From Soonwooa sp023440705 (GTDB lineage Bacteria > Bacteroidota > Bacteroidia > Flavobacteriales > Weeksellaceae): DNA of 64,000 nt. Below, one piece after another: positions 1 to 7,644 of this stretch. Below the pieces are notes generated by a model. The model made no database searches. It worked only from the letters and a program-made list of their open reading frames with translations, and was not told the origin of the DNA. The stretch is from positions 1 through 64,000 of the forward strand of contig JAEXRP010000100.1 of NCBI GenBank assembly GCA_023440705.1, written 5' to 3'. Every line of letters starts with the position of its first letter. Position 1 is the stretch's first letter. Position numbers and translations under genes: made by a program.

Positions 1-57
1 GGTTAACCATGCTCCAGAAATGGCTAAAACGATATTGATGATTAACGTTTCTACCAT
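1..57 (-). CDS. N-terminal fragment of a small membrane protein (cut by window edge)
   Basis: An ATG on the minus strand opens a frame of 19 codons that runs off the window edge. The translation (MVETLIINIVLAISGAWLT) is hydrophobic with one early acidic residue, as in the first membrane segment of an inner-membrane protein. It overlaps the stop codon of the upstream 187-residue membrane protein by 7 bases in another frame, which is the usual sign of translational coupling, so the two may work as a pair. Too little is visible to name a family. Confidence 0.5.
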   Translation of the reverse strand, partial: MVETLIINIVLAISGAWLT

Positions 58-614
58 GGCAAAAAGAATTTATAGATGACATATGCGTACAATACGCCCA
101 TAAATGCTAAAGTTCCCAATTTTCCGCCAATTCCATGGAAATAATGATGCGAAAACGTGTAAAAAACCGCCGTTAAAATCGTTGAAAGAAATATGAAAAC
201 ATAACCGTATGGAAGTTGCGTCATGCCTACAAAAGCGCCACAATAGATGGCAATCGGCCAATGCGCCGCTGATTTCATTTGATACTTAATATGTCGGGTA
301 AAACTTCCCGTAAAACCTACCAAACCTGCAGCAAAAACGGTATTTAAACCAACGGTAGATTGTAAAAAATAGGTTGCAAAACTTCCTATCAAAAACCAAA
401 CGAACAAATCGTAATGCACTTCGTGTTTCAATTCGATGTGTAAACGGTGTTTTTTTCGATAGGACAAAGCCATTCCCAAGACAATCAATGAAAAGGCAAT
501 GAGAAACCAAGGTTTCAAGGTTTTTTCTTTGATGATGGCTACAATAAAATAAACCTGCGCAGCGATGAACAGGAATAATAATATCTTGGGAATGAACTTT
601 TTAAAATTTTGCAT
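51..614 (-). CDS. Multispanning inner-membrane protein of unknown function
   Basis: The 187-residue product is strongly hydrophobic, with about five predicted membrane segments (around residues 9-28, 36-50, 70-90, 115-150 and 165-185) and a basic N-terminus. A Gly-rich stretch near residues 92-104 and several His residues (HHYFHGIGG) lie between the last helices. I do not recognise the family. It starts 35 bases after sufD on the same strand and overlaps the next gene at its 3' end, so it may be transcribed with the end of the suf operon, but nothing in the protein suggests a role in Fe-S assembly. Confidence 0.7.
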   Translation of the reverse strand: MQNFKKFIPKILLFLFIAAQVYFIVAIIKEKTLKPWFLIAFSLIVLGMALSYRKKHRLHIELKHEVHYDLFVWFLIGSFATYFLQSTVGLNTVFAAGLVGFTGSFTRHIKYQMKSAAHWPIAIYCGAFVGMTQLPYGYVFIFLSTILTAVFYTFSHHYFHGIGGKLGTLAFMGVLYAYVIYKFFLPW

Positions 615-649
615 GTAAACAAAAATAGGGCGATTAACGCCCTACTTCT

Positions 650-1960
650 TTATTCTTCAATTATCAAATCTACGCCTAATTTTTCGGCTAATAGTTTTGA
701 TATTTTTAGTTTTAGTGGCTCGATATCAATGTTTTGCATGGCATCGTTTGCGAAAGCGTAAAGCAGCAAAGCTTGCGCTTCATTCTTCGAAATTCCACGT
801 GCACGAAGGTAGAACATCGCATCTTTATCCAATTGTCCAACCGTGCAACCGTGTGAACATTTCACATCATCAGCAAAAATTTCTAACTGAGGTTTGGTGT
901 CGATTGACGAACCTTCAGAAAGCAAAATGTTGTTGTTTTGCTGATAAGCATTGGTTTTTTGAGCAATTTTATCTACAAAAACTTTCCCGTTGAAAACACC
1001 ATGAGATTTCCCTCCGAAAATTCCTTTGTAGTTTTGGTACGACTCGCAATGCGGTTGATTGTGATGAACCGCCGTGTGATGATCCACCAATTGGTCTTTA
1101 TCAATCACCGTAATTCCGTTCATAAACGAATTGATATTGCTTCCGTTTTGAATAAAATCTAGGTTATTTCGAACCAATTTCCCTCCAAAGGAGAAAGTGT
1201 TTACCGTTGCTAAACTATCTTTTTCTTGCTTAGCATACGTGTTGTCAATCAAATACGACGTGTCGCTATCATTTTGAAGTTTATGCCAATCTGCTTTTGC
1301 ATTTGGATAAACGAAAATTTCTGTCACAGAATTGGTGAACGTAAAACTTTCATCAAAATTATGATGACTTTCAATAACTTCTACTTTTGAATTCTCTTCA
1401 ACAATTAACAAGTTGCGCGTGTTGTAAAACGTGTTTTCTTGTTGATTTTGAGAAAGATAGAATACATGAATTGGTTTTTCAATCACCGTGTTTTTTGGAA
1501 CGTGAAGGAAAAATCCGAACTTGCAATACGCGTCATTCAAATCCACAAACGTGTTGTTTTCTAACGCAATGGTATTGAAATATTTATCGAAAACCGCTTT
1601 GTGTTTTTCATCATTCAAAGCATGATTGAAAGACAACATCTCGATATTCGCAATCGAAATTTTCGACAATTCTTTGTGCAATTCTCCGTTTACAAACACG
1701 ATGTAATCAAAGTTTTCCTCGCCCAAATGCAATGCATCAATTTGCTCTTTCGTAATGTGATGCTCGTTGATTGGGAAAAAATTGTAGTCTTTTTTTACAA
1801 TTTCTGCAAGGTTGGTGTATTTATATTCTTCGTCTTTCTTCGTTGGGAAGCCCAATTCAGCAAACTTTTGCAAAGCCGCTTTTCTTTTATCATCAAGAAA
1901 ACGATGCTTCAAGCTTTCTAAAAAAGAAGTATGATTTTCTAAAATTTGGTCTAATAGCAT
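650..1960 (-). CDS. sufD: Fe-S cluster assembly protein SufD
   Basis: SufD pairs with SufB and SufC to form the SufBC2D scaffold that builds Fe-S clusters in the cytosol. The 436-residue length fits the family. The C-terminal half carries the SufB/SufD beta-helix core, with the typical stretch around residues 320-370 (GIFGGKSHGVFNGK, DTKPQLEIFADDVKCSHG) followed by the conserved RARGIS motif near residue 388. The ATG start lies just after the AT-rich repeat that follows the upstream S23 ORF. It is the last suf gene visible; no sufS or sufE follows within the window. Confidence 0.97.
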   Translation of the reverse strand: MLLDQILENHTSFLESLKHRFLDDKRKAALQKFAELGFPTKKDEEYKYTNLAEIVKKDYNFFPINEHHITKEQIDALHLGEENFDYIVFVNGELHKELSKISIANIEMLSFNHALNDEKHKAVFDKYFNTIALENNTFVDLNDAYCKFGFFLHVPKNTVIEKPIHVFYLSQNQQENTFYNTRNLLIVEENSKVEVIESHHNFDESFTFTNSVTEIFVYPNAKADWHKLQNDSDTSYLIDNTYAKQEKDSLATVNTFSFGGKLVRNNLDFIQNGSNINSFMNGITVIDKDQLVDHHTAVHHNQPHCESYQNYKGIFGGKSHGVFNGKVFVDKIAQKTNAYQQNNNILLSEGSSIDTKPQLEIFADDVKCSHGCTVGQLDKDAMFYLRARGISKNEAQALLLYAFANDAMQNIDIEPLKLKISKLLAEKLGVDLIIEE

Positions 1961-1995
1961 ATTTGAAATTCGAAGTTTGAGATTTGAAATTGAGG
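1961..1995. repeat. Inverted repeat A, arm between S23 ORF 1 and sufD
   Basis: This AT-rich arm repeats the word TTTGAAATT. The part at 1981-1995 is complementary to 2409-2423 on the other side of the S23 ORF (13 of 15 positions), so the transcript could fold into a stem that encloses the whole ORF. The same layout is known for S23-encoding intervening sequences in 23S rRNA genes. Confidence 0.6.
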
Positions 1996-2010
1996 ATGTT
2001 AAACTTTCGT

Positions 2011-2412
2011 TTATTCCTCGTTCTTCCGATTGAATTTATTTCCTTTATGAGTTGAATTTTTCAAATAGTTAATAAATCCCGAAAGCTTTTTTGAAATCTC
2101 TAAACTTTCATTTTTTAGTTTTAAATAAGTTTCTTCATCCAGATATTTTCTATCAAATGCTCTTATAAGTTGCGACCGAACTTCACCGGCGGAACCTTTA
2201 GACATTGTAAGAAAATTAACAAATTCACGATTTCCTTCCCTCTCAAAACCCTCAGCAATATTATCCATTATCGAGGAAGAAGCTCTGTCAATTTGCGATT
2301 TATCATGTCTCTGAAATTTGTCGTTGAGCACGCAATTTTGATAAATGGATTCACAAAATCTTCTTGAATTCTGCCAAATTTCCAAATCTTCAAAATTATT
2401 TATCGTTCCCAC
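2011..2412 (-). CDS. Four-helix-bundle protein, S23 family (copy 1, within suf operon)
   Basis: Members of this family are encoded by intervening sequences of 23S rRNA genes and, in Bacteroidota, by many free-standing loci; the function is unknown. The 133-residue product shows the family hallmarks FEDLEIWQ near the N-terminus, DNIAEGFERE near the middle and KGSAGEVRSQ after it. I chose the GTG start because it aligns with the start of the second S23 ORF nearby (both begin xTG GGA AC, giving MGTI); an upstream in-frame TTG would add five residues. It sits between sufC and sufD and is bracketed by an inverted repeat. Confidence 0.85.
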   Translation of the reverse strand: MGTINNFEDLEIWQNSRRFCESIYQNCVLNDKFQRHDKSQIDRASSSIMDNIAEGFEREGNREFVNFLTMSKGSAGEVRSQLIRAFDRKYLDEETYLKLKNESLEISKKLSGFINYLKNSTHKGNKFNRKNEE

Positions 2413-2440
2413 AATTTCAAATTTCAAATATCCAATCTCG
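2409..2440. repeat. Inverted repeat A, arm between sufC and S23 ORF 1
   Basis: Reading the minus strand, TTTGAAATTTGAAATTG occurs directly upstream of and into the GTG start of the S23 ORF. It is complementary to the arm at 1981-1995, downstream of the same ORF. The word differs from that of inverted repeat B, so the two elements are not copies of each other. Confidence 0.6.
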
Positions 2441-2442
2441 AA

Positions 2443-3186
2443 TTACTTAAGCAGCCAATCGTAGCCTTTTTCTTCTAATTCTAATGCAAGAGATTTGTCT
2501 CCTGTTTTGATGATTTTTCCGTCCGCTAAAACGTGTACGAAATCGGGTTGAATATGATTCAAAAGTCTTTGGTAGTGCGTAATTAATAACACGGCATTTC
2601 CTTCATTTCTGAATTTATTCACACCATCCGAAACAATTCTCAAGGCGTCGATATCCAAACCAGAATCGGTTTCGTCCAAGATTGCTAATTTCGGGTTAAG
2701 CATCATCATTTGGAAAATCTCGTTTCTCTTCTTTTCACCACCCGAAAAACCTTCGTTTAACGAACGAGAAAGGAAATCTTTCTTAATTTCCAAAAGCTCA
2801 GATTTCTCACGAATCAATCCCAACATTTCTTTTGCTGGCATATCTTCAAGACCGTTTGCTTTGCGGTTTTCGTTCATTGCCGCTTTAATGAAGTTCGTTA
2901 CCGAAACTCCCGGAATTTCCACTGGATACTGAAACGACAAGAAAATTCCCTTGTGCGCTCTTTCTTCTGGCGCATCTTCGATGATATTATTACCTTCGAA
3001 AAGAATTTCGCCATCCGTTACTTCGTACTCTTCTTTACCAGCAATCACCGATGAAAGCGTAGATTTTCCAGCACCGTTAGGTCCCATAATCGCGTGAACT
3101 TCACCCGGTTTTATCTCTAAATTGATTCCTTTTAAAATTTCTGCGCCATCTTCAATTCTGGCGTGTAAGTTTTTAATTTCTAACAT
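2443..3186 (-). CDS. sufC: Fe-S cluster assembly ATPase SufC
   Basis: SufC is the ABC-type ATPase that drives the SufBC2D scaffold. The 247-residue protein has the Walker A motif GPNGAGKST (about residues 35-43), the ABC signature SGGEKKR (about 148-154), and Walker B LAILDETDSGLD (about 168-179); the D-E-T-D-S-G-L-D form is typical of SufC rather than of transport ATPases. It has no membrane segments. It lies between two S23 ORFs in the minus-strand suf operon, 257 bases downstream of S23 ORF 2's start region and sufB further up. Confidence 0.98.
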   Translation of the reverse strand: MLEIKNLHARIEDGAEILKGINLEIKPGEVHAIMGPNGAGKSTLSSVIAGKEEYEVTDGEILFEGNNIIEDAPEERAHKGIFLSFQYPVEIPGVSVTNFIKAAMNENRKANGLEDMPAKEMLGLIREKSELLEIKKDFLSRSLNEGFSGGEKKRNEIFQMMMLNPKLAILDETDSGLDIDALRIVSDGVNKFRNEGNAVLLITHYQRLLNHIQPDFVHVLADGKIIKTGDKSLALELEEKGYDWLLK

Positions 3187-3202
3187 TATTGATGTTTGAA
3201 GG

Positions 3203-3266
3203 TCTAAAGTTTAAAGTTTGAGGTTTCGGGTTTAAAGTTCAATGTTTGAACGTTTAAAGTTTCTAC
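3203..3266. repeat. Inverted repeat B, arm between S23 ORF 2 and sufC
   Basis: This 64-base stretch is built from degenerate copies of the word AAAGTTTA / GTTTAAAG. The segment at 3203-3220 is complementary to 3694-3711 at the start of S23 ORF 2 in 16 of 18 positions. A second partial copy lies at 3249-3266, so more than one pairing register is possible. Confidence 0.6.
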
Positions 3267-3305
3267 TGTTGAAAATTCTTCAACCTCTTTTTTTAACTAA
3301 AAACA

Positions 3306-3698
3306 CTATTTATACTTGTTTCCTTTTATTTCTGTTTTGGAAAGATAAGTTATAAAGTTGCTTATTTTTCCGCTTAAATTTGGCAATTCTAAAAGCAAAG
3401 ATTCAAAATTTTCTTGGTCGAAATATCCAAAATCATATGCTCTATAAACTTGAGAGCGAACTTCTCCAACCGAACCTTTCGCAATCGAAAGAAACTGTTT
3501 GAATTCTTTTGTTCCGCCTCTTTCAAATCCTTCTGCTGCATTATCCATTACTGAACCAATTGCTGCTAAGATTTGACTTTCGAATCTATAATCTCTTTTA
3601 AATTCTTCGTTTGCTTGAATTAAATCATAAAGTTTTTTTGAAATTCTGCGAGCCTCAATCCAAATTTCTAAATCTTCAAATCTTGTGATTGTTCCCAA
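3306..3698 (-). CDS. Four-helix-bundle protein, S23 family (copy 2, within suf operon)
   Basis: The 130-residue product has the same hallmarks as copy 1: MGTITRFEDLEIW at the N-terminus, VMDNAAEGFERGG near residue 50 and KGSVGEVRSQ after it. By eye the two copies share under half of their residues, so they are not a recent duplication. The start codon is TTG; it is supported by alignment with the GTG start of copy 1. The ORF lies between sufB (37 bases upstream) and sufC (119 bases downstream), bracketed by inverted repeat B. Function is unknown. Confidence 0.85.
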   Translation of the reverse strand: MGTITRFEDLEIWIEARRISKKLYDLIQANEEFKRDYRFESQILAAIGSVMDNAAEGFERGGTKEFKQFLSIAKGSVGEVRSQVYRAYDFGYFDQENFESLLLELPNLSGKISNFITYLSKTEIKGNKYK

Positions 3699-3720
3699 CT
3701 TTAAACTTTATACATTAAAC
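3694..3720. repeat. Inverted repeat B, arm between sufB and S23 ORF 2
   Basis: On the minus strand this reads GTTTAATGTATAAAGTTTAA and continues into the TTG start of the S23 ORF. It can pair with 3203-3220 downstream of the ORF, so the ORF would form the loop of a long stem in the suf transcript. Confidence 0.6.
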
Positions 3721-3735
3721 TCAAAACAAAACTTA

Positions 3736-5184
3736 TTATCCTACACTTCCCTCTAACGAAATTTCCAGAAGCTTTTGGGCTTCGATGGCAAACTCCATAG
3801 GAAGTTTGTTGAGAACTTCTTTGCTGAAACCGTTTACGATTAATGCAATTGCTCTTTCCGTGTCAATTCCTCTTTGGTTGCAGTAGAAAATTTGGTCTTC
3901 ACCAATCTTCGAAGTCGTTGCTTCGTGCTCCAATTGTGCGCTTGGATCTTTGATCTCGATGTATGGAAACGTGTGTGCTCCACATTCGTTCCCCATCAAT
4001 AAAGAGTCGCACTGAGAGAAATTTCTCGCACCTTTTGCTGAAGGCATTACTTTTACCAATCCACGATACGAGTTGTTCGATTTTCCTGCAGAAATACCTT
4101 TAGAAATAATCGTTGAACGTGTATTCTTACCAATGTGAATCATCTTTGTTCCCGTATCAGCATATTGATGCATATTGGTAACCGCAATCGAATAAAATTC
4201 TCCGATTGAATTGTCACCTTTCAAAATACAAGATGGATACTTCCAAGTTACAGCAGAACCTGTTTCTACTTGTGTCCAAGAGATTTTTGCGTTTCTCTCA
4301 CAAAGTCCTCTCTTCGTTACAAAGTTGAAAACACCTCCTTTTCCGTTTTCATCGCCTGGATACCAGTTTTGTACAGTTGAATATTTAATTTCGGCATCGT
4401 CCATTGCGATTAACTCAACAACAGCGGCGTGCAATTGGTTTTCGTCACGAGATGGTGCAGTACAACCTTCCAAATACGACACGTAGCTTCCAGCATCAGC
4501 GATAACAAGCGTTCTTTCGAACTGACCTGTTCCAGCTTGGTTGATACGGAAATAAGTAGAAAGTTCCATTGGACATTTCACACCTTTTGGAATATAGCAG
4601 AATGAACCGTCAGAAAACACCGCCGAATTCAAAGCTGAATAAAAATTATCGCCTCTCGGAACAACTGTTCCCAAATGTTTTTTAACTAAATCTGGATGAT
4701 TTTTAATCGCTTCAGAAATCGAGCAGAAAATAATTCCTTTTTCTGCTAAAGTATCTTGGAAAGTCGTTTTCACGGAAACTGAGTCCATTACGATGTCCAC
4801 CGCAACACCAGCCAAACGTTTTTGCTCTTCGATATTGATGCCTAATTTTGCAAAGGTTTTCAAAAGTTCTGGATCAACTTCGTCTAGACTTGCCAATTCT
4901 GGTTTCACTTTGGGAGCAGCATAATAACGAATCGCCTGGAAATCTGGCTTTTCGTATTTGATGTTCGCCCAATCTGGCTCTTCCATTTTTTGCCAAATTC
5001 GGAACGCGTCCAAACGCCAATCGGTCATCCATTCTGGCTCCTCCTTCTTTTCCGAAATCATTCGGATAATATCTTCATTAAGACCCGTCGGAAAATCGTC
5101 ATACTCGATGTCGGTGTAAAAACCGGCTTCGTATTCTTTCGTTTTAAGATCTTCTCTTAGATCGTCTTCTGTGTACTTACTCAT
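3736..5184 (-). CDS. sufB: Fe-S cluster assembly protein SufB
   Basis: SufB is the main scaffold subunit on which the cluster is assembled in the SufBC2D complex. The 482-residue length and the sequence match the family throughout: GTVVPRGDNFYSALNSAVFSDGS (shown here only in part: VPRGDNFYSALN) near residue 175, the Cys of the IPKGVKCPMELSTYFRIN region near 204, EGCTAP near 239, and the C-terminal NQRGI and NGF motifs. It is the second gene of the operon, 73 bases after sufA; that gap holds a hairpin-forming AT-rich repeat rather than an ORF. Confidence 0.98.
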   Translation of the reverse strand: MSKYTEDDLREDLKTKEYEAGFYTDIEYDDFPTGLNEDIIRMISEKKEEPEWMTDWRLDAFRIWQKMEEPDWANIKYEKPDFQAIRYYAAPKVKPELASLDEVDPELLKTFAKLGINIEEQKRLAGVAVDIVMDSVSVKTTFQDTLAEKGIIFCSISEAIKNHPDLVKKHLGTVVPRGDNFYSALNSAVFSDGSFCYIPKGVKCPMELSTYFRINQAGTGQFERTLVIADAGSYVSYLEGCTAPSRDENQLHAAVVELIAMDDAEIKYSTVQNWYPGDENGKGGVFNFVTKRGLCERNAKISWTQVETGSAVTWKYPSCILKGDNSIGEFYSIAVTNMHQYADTGTKMIHIGKNTRSTIISKGISAGKSNNSYRGLVKVMPSAKGARNFSQCDSLLMGNECGAHTFPYIEIKDPSAQLEHEATTSKIGEDQIFYCNQRGIDTERAIALIVNGFSKEVLNKLPMEFAIEAQKLLEISLEGSVG

Positions 5185-5257
5185 AATTAAATTTTAGATT
5201 TTGAATTTTAGATTTTAGATAAGAATGTCTCCAATCTCTTGTCTAAAAATCTCTAAT
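5185..5257. repeat. AT-rich hairpin repeat in the sufA-sufB gap, without an ORF
   Basis: The gap is made of degenerate TTTTAGATT words. The stretch AGATTTTAGATAAGA is nearly complementary to TCTTGTCTAAAAATCT about 12 bases further on, giving a hairpin of roughly 15 pairs with a short loop. It resembles the arms around the two S23 ORFs but has a different repeat word and no ORF inside. Confidence 0.55.
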
Positions 5258-5587
5258 CTACAAACTGAAACTCTCGCCGCAGCCGCAAGTTCTTGAGGCA
5301 TTTGGGTTGTTAAAAACGAAACCTTTACCATTCAGTCCGCCAGAATATTCTAAAGTTGTCCCGGCAAGATAAAGGATGGATTTTTTCTCTACAACGACTT
5401 TTACACCGTTATCTTCAAAAATTTGGTCGGTTTCCCCTTTTTGGTTGTCAAACTTCAAGACGTATTCTAGACCGGAGCAGCCTCCACTCTTTACGCCTAC
5501 TCTTATATAATCTGTCTCAGGATTGAAGCCTTCTTCAGTCATTAACTGCGCTGCTTTGGCTTTGGCCTGATCTGAAACTTTTATCAT
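5258..5587 (-). CDS. sufA: HesB/IscA-type Fe-S carrier protein SufA
   Basis: A-type carrier that accepts clusters from the Suf scaffold and passes them to target proteins. The 109-residue protein contains the three conserved cysteines of the family, one in the SGGCSGLEY motif near residue 36 and two in the C-terminal TCGCGESF motif. The family length is about 105-120. It is the first gene of the suf operon, with a good Bacteroidota-type promoter upstream. IscA and SufA are hard to separate by sequence; the symbol rests on the operon. Confidence 0.93.
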   Translation of the reverse strand: MIKVSDQAKAKAAQLMTEEGFNPETDYIRVGVKSGGCSGLEYVLKFDNQKGETDQIFEDNGVKVVVEKKSILYLAGTTLEYSGGLNGKGFVFNNPNASRTCGCGESFSL

Positions 5588-5617
5588 TGTTTTTATTTAG
5601 ACTGATTTTTTATAGTG

Positions 5618-5649
5618 CAAAAATACAAACTAATTTCCGCAATCTCAAA
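5618..5649 (-). promoter_or_regulatory. Candidate promoter of the suf operon
   Basis: On the minus strand TTTG (5646-5649) is followed after 20 bases by TATTTTTG (5618-5625), matching the Bacteroidota -33 TTTG and -7 TAnnTTTG pattern. The predicted transcription start is about 25 bases upstream of the sufA ATG. Confidence 0.65.
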
Positions 5650-5838
5650 TCGATAGATTCTATTTTAGTAATTTAAGAATTTATTAATGACTTTTAATGA
5701 AAGTTTAACCTATTAAATGCTTGAATTATTAGTAAGTTTTAAGCTTTATTTTTATTAAACTTTAATTTGCATCAATAGATTTATTTTTAAGCAATTTAAC
5801 TTTTAAAGTCAAAAAAACTCTAAACACTAAATTTGAAT

Positions 5839-6669
5839 ATGAAATATATATTAGGAATAATAGGAGTCATCATGTCGCAATTCGCGTTTTCGCAAGCGAC
5901 AAGATTTGTTTATCAAGCTAGCATGACGCCAGATTCAACAAAAGTTACCGAAAAGAAAATTGAAAAAGTCTATCTAGATGTCGATGGACAAAAGTCGGTT
6001 TTTTATTCTGAAAATAGAGCAAAACGAGATTCTATCATGGCTAGAATGCGCCAAACTAAAAATTTTGATAGAAGCCAAATACAAGATTTACGATCTATTA
6101 TAGATTATAGTGTAGAAAAAGATCTCACGAAACAAAGTCTTAATTTCAAACAACGAATTGCTCGCGACCAATATGTCTATGAAGAGCAAATCCCAAATAC
6201 TTGGAAAATCTTACCCGAAACTGTAAAAATTGGAAATTATCAAACTCAAAAAGCGGAACAAAATTACGGTGGACGTACTTGGTATGCATGGTTTACGACA
6301 GATGTGCCTTTGCAAGATGGTCCTTACAAATTTGGTGGTTTGCCAGGGTTGATTGTAAAGCTTGAAGACAGCAAAGGAGACTATAGTTTTGACTTGATGG
6401 AAAGTAAAAAAATTGCAAGCATACAATCACCAGAAAGTCGAGGCCAAGATATTAGCATTAAAAAAGATAAATTTTTGGCGATGCAAAAGAAATTTCAACA
6501 AGATCCTAGCAGTTTTATGAATGCAAATTCTAATCGAATGGGTGGCGGACAACGTGGAAATGCTGGTGGTGGTCAGCGACAAGCACCAAATCCTCAACAA
6601 ATGCAGGATATGCAAAAGAGAATGCTGGACGACATTAAATCGAGAAACAACCCGATTGAAAAATTATAA
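5839..6669 (+). CDS. GLPGLI family protein
   Basis: Secreted or periplasmic protein family of unknown function common in Flavobacteriia, often in several copies. The 276-residue product has an N-terminal signal peptide (MKYILGIIGVIMSQFAFSQA), the signature motif GLPGLI near residue 171 preceded by DGPYKFG, and the typical C-terminal end RNNPIEKL. A low-complexity Gly/Gln/Asn stretch covers about residues 232-255. I set the start at the ATG; an in-frame TTG two codons upstream is less likely. It converges on the hydrolase gene at a shared terminator. Confidence 0.9.
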   Translation: MKYILGIIGVIMSQFAFSQATRFVYQASMTPDSTKVTEKKIEKVYLDVDGQKSVFYSENRAKRDSIMARMRQTKNFDRSQIQDLRSIIDYSVEKDLTKQSLNFKQRIARDQYVYEEQIPNTWKILPETVKIGNYQTQKAEQNYGGRTWYAWFTTDVPLQDGPYKFGGLPGLIVKLEDSKGDYSFDLMESKKIASIQSPESRGQDISIKKDKFLAMQKKFQQDPSSFMNANSNRMGGGQRGNAGGGQRQAPNPQQMQDMQKRMLDDIKSRNNPIEKL

Positions 6670-6670
6670 A

Positions 6671-6704
6671 AAAAGAGAACCAATTAATTAATTGGTTCTC
6701 TTTT
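6671..6704. terminator. Bidirectional terminator between GLPGLI gene and hydrolase gene
   Basis: A near-perfect palindrome (GAGAACCAATT ... AATTGGTTCTC) is flanked by A-runs on the left and T-runs on the right, so it can end transcripts arriving from both convergent genes. Confidence 0.8.
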
Positions 6705-6708
6705 GATT

Positions 6709-7503
6709 TTATAGATTAGAAATGGCTTTGACAATGTCATCTTTGATAACCTTGATGCCAAGAAGATGGTCACCTTTGTATTCCAAAAATTGTTTTGGTT
6801 CGGCGGCGTTAGCGAAATTAGTTTTGCCCTGCTCAAACGGAACGGTTTTATCTTCAGAACCATAAATAAAAAGCTTTGGAAGACCTTTTAGTGCTTTAAC
6901 ATCCTCTTTTACAGAATACGGAGAAATCAACATTTTTTCGATAACATCTTTGTATTGCGGTGCAAAATGAGCTGCAATATCTGTGAAAGATGACATCCCT
7001 CCATCAATAATTAATCCTGAGATTTTGCTTTGATTATCTTTTGCAATTTTTGCAGCCACTTGTGTTCCTAGAGATGCACCATAAATATAGACTTTAGTGT
7101 TTTTGATATCAGGGCGAACAAGCATTGCATCAAAGAATTTTTGTGCATCTGCAGCGACATTAAGATGCGTCGGTATCCCAGTAGATTTTCCATAACCGCG
7201 CAAGTCCGCCATCACAACTTGATAACCGACTTCCACCAAAGGCTTTACCATAAATTGATAAGTTGTCACATTACCGCCTGCACCATGAAAAAACAAAATC
7301 GTCTTTGTAATACTTTTAGTCTCAGGTTTTAAGACAATGGCAGTAATCGTGTCCGATTCAACTGGTAGAGAAATATTTTCAACATTTTTAAATTCTATTG
7401 GTTTTAAAATTTTACTCGGTTGATAAAATTTATCATCCATTTGAGCTTTTGAAAATTGAGAAAATAAAACAAGAACAAAAGTAAATAATAATGCATTTTT
7501 CAT
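6709..7503 (-). CDS. Secreted alpha/beta hydrolase
   Basis: An alpha/beta hydrolase of the small-esterase type; the substrate is unknown. The 264-residue protein has a signal peptide (MKNALLFTFVLVLFSQFSKAQ), an oxyanion-hole-like HGAGG motif near residue 75, the nucleophile elbow GASLGT near residue 145, an Asp in GSEDKTV near residue 218 and a likely catalytic His in GDHLLG near 248. I chose the ATG because it opens directly into the signal peptide; an upstream TTG would add eight basic residues. It ends at a terminator shared with the GLPGLI gene. Confidence 0.85.
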   Translation of the reverse strand: MKNALLFTFVLVLFSQFSKAQMDDKFYQPSKILKPIEFKNVENISLPVESDTITAIVLKPETKSITKTILFFHGAGGNVTTYQFMVKPLVEVGYQVVMADLRGYGKSTGIPTHLNVAADAQKFFDAMLVRPDIKNTKVYIYGASLGTQVAAKIAKDNQSKISGLIIDGGMSSFTDIAAHFAPQYKDVIEKMLISPYSVKEDVKALKGLPKLFIYGSEDKTVPFEQGKTNFANAAEPKQFLEYKGDHLLGIKVIKDDIVKAISNL

Positions 7504-7593
7504 AATAGATTTTGATTTATGCTTCAAAAGTAAAACGCAAACATTTTAATCCGAAAAAAAATATGTTGAATGGTAATTTTCGGAAACTGAATG

Positions 7594-7625
7594 GTAAAAA
7601 AAGAGACTTTCTAAAAAGTCTCTTT
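7594..7625 (-). terminator. Terminator of the LUD-cdsA-psd operon
   Basis: On the minus strand a stem AAAGAGACTTT / AAAGTCTCTTT with a short loop is followed by a run of seven T. It lies 20 bases after the psd stop codon. Confidence 0.8.
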
Positions 7626-7644
7626 AATATTATTGATTGTAAAA

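Noticed and set aside
697..1921. Several open frames on the plus strand opposite sufD
   Set aside because: Their composition (rich in Phe, Cys and His) is the reverse-complement image of the sufD coding sequence and none has a signal or motif.
1961..3720. S23 ORFs as evidence of an rRNA gene in the window
   Set aside because: No 16S or 23S sequence was seen around them; they lie between protein-coding genes of the suf operon.
5828..5835. TAAATTTG box immediately before the GLPGLI gene ATG
   Set aside because: It matches the -7 pattern but would put the transcript start on the start codon; a leaderless message is possible but unsupported, so it was not listed as a promoter.
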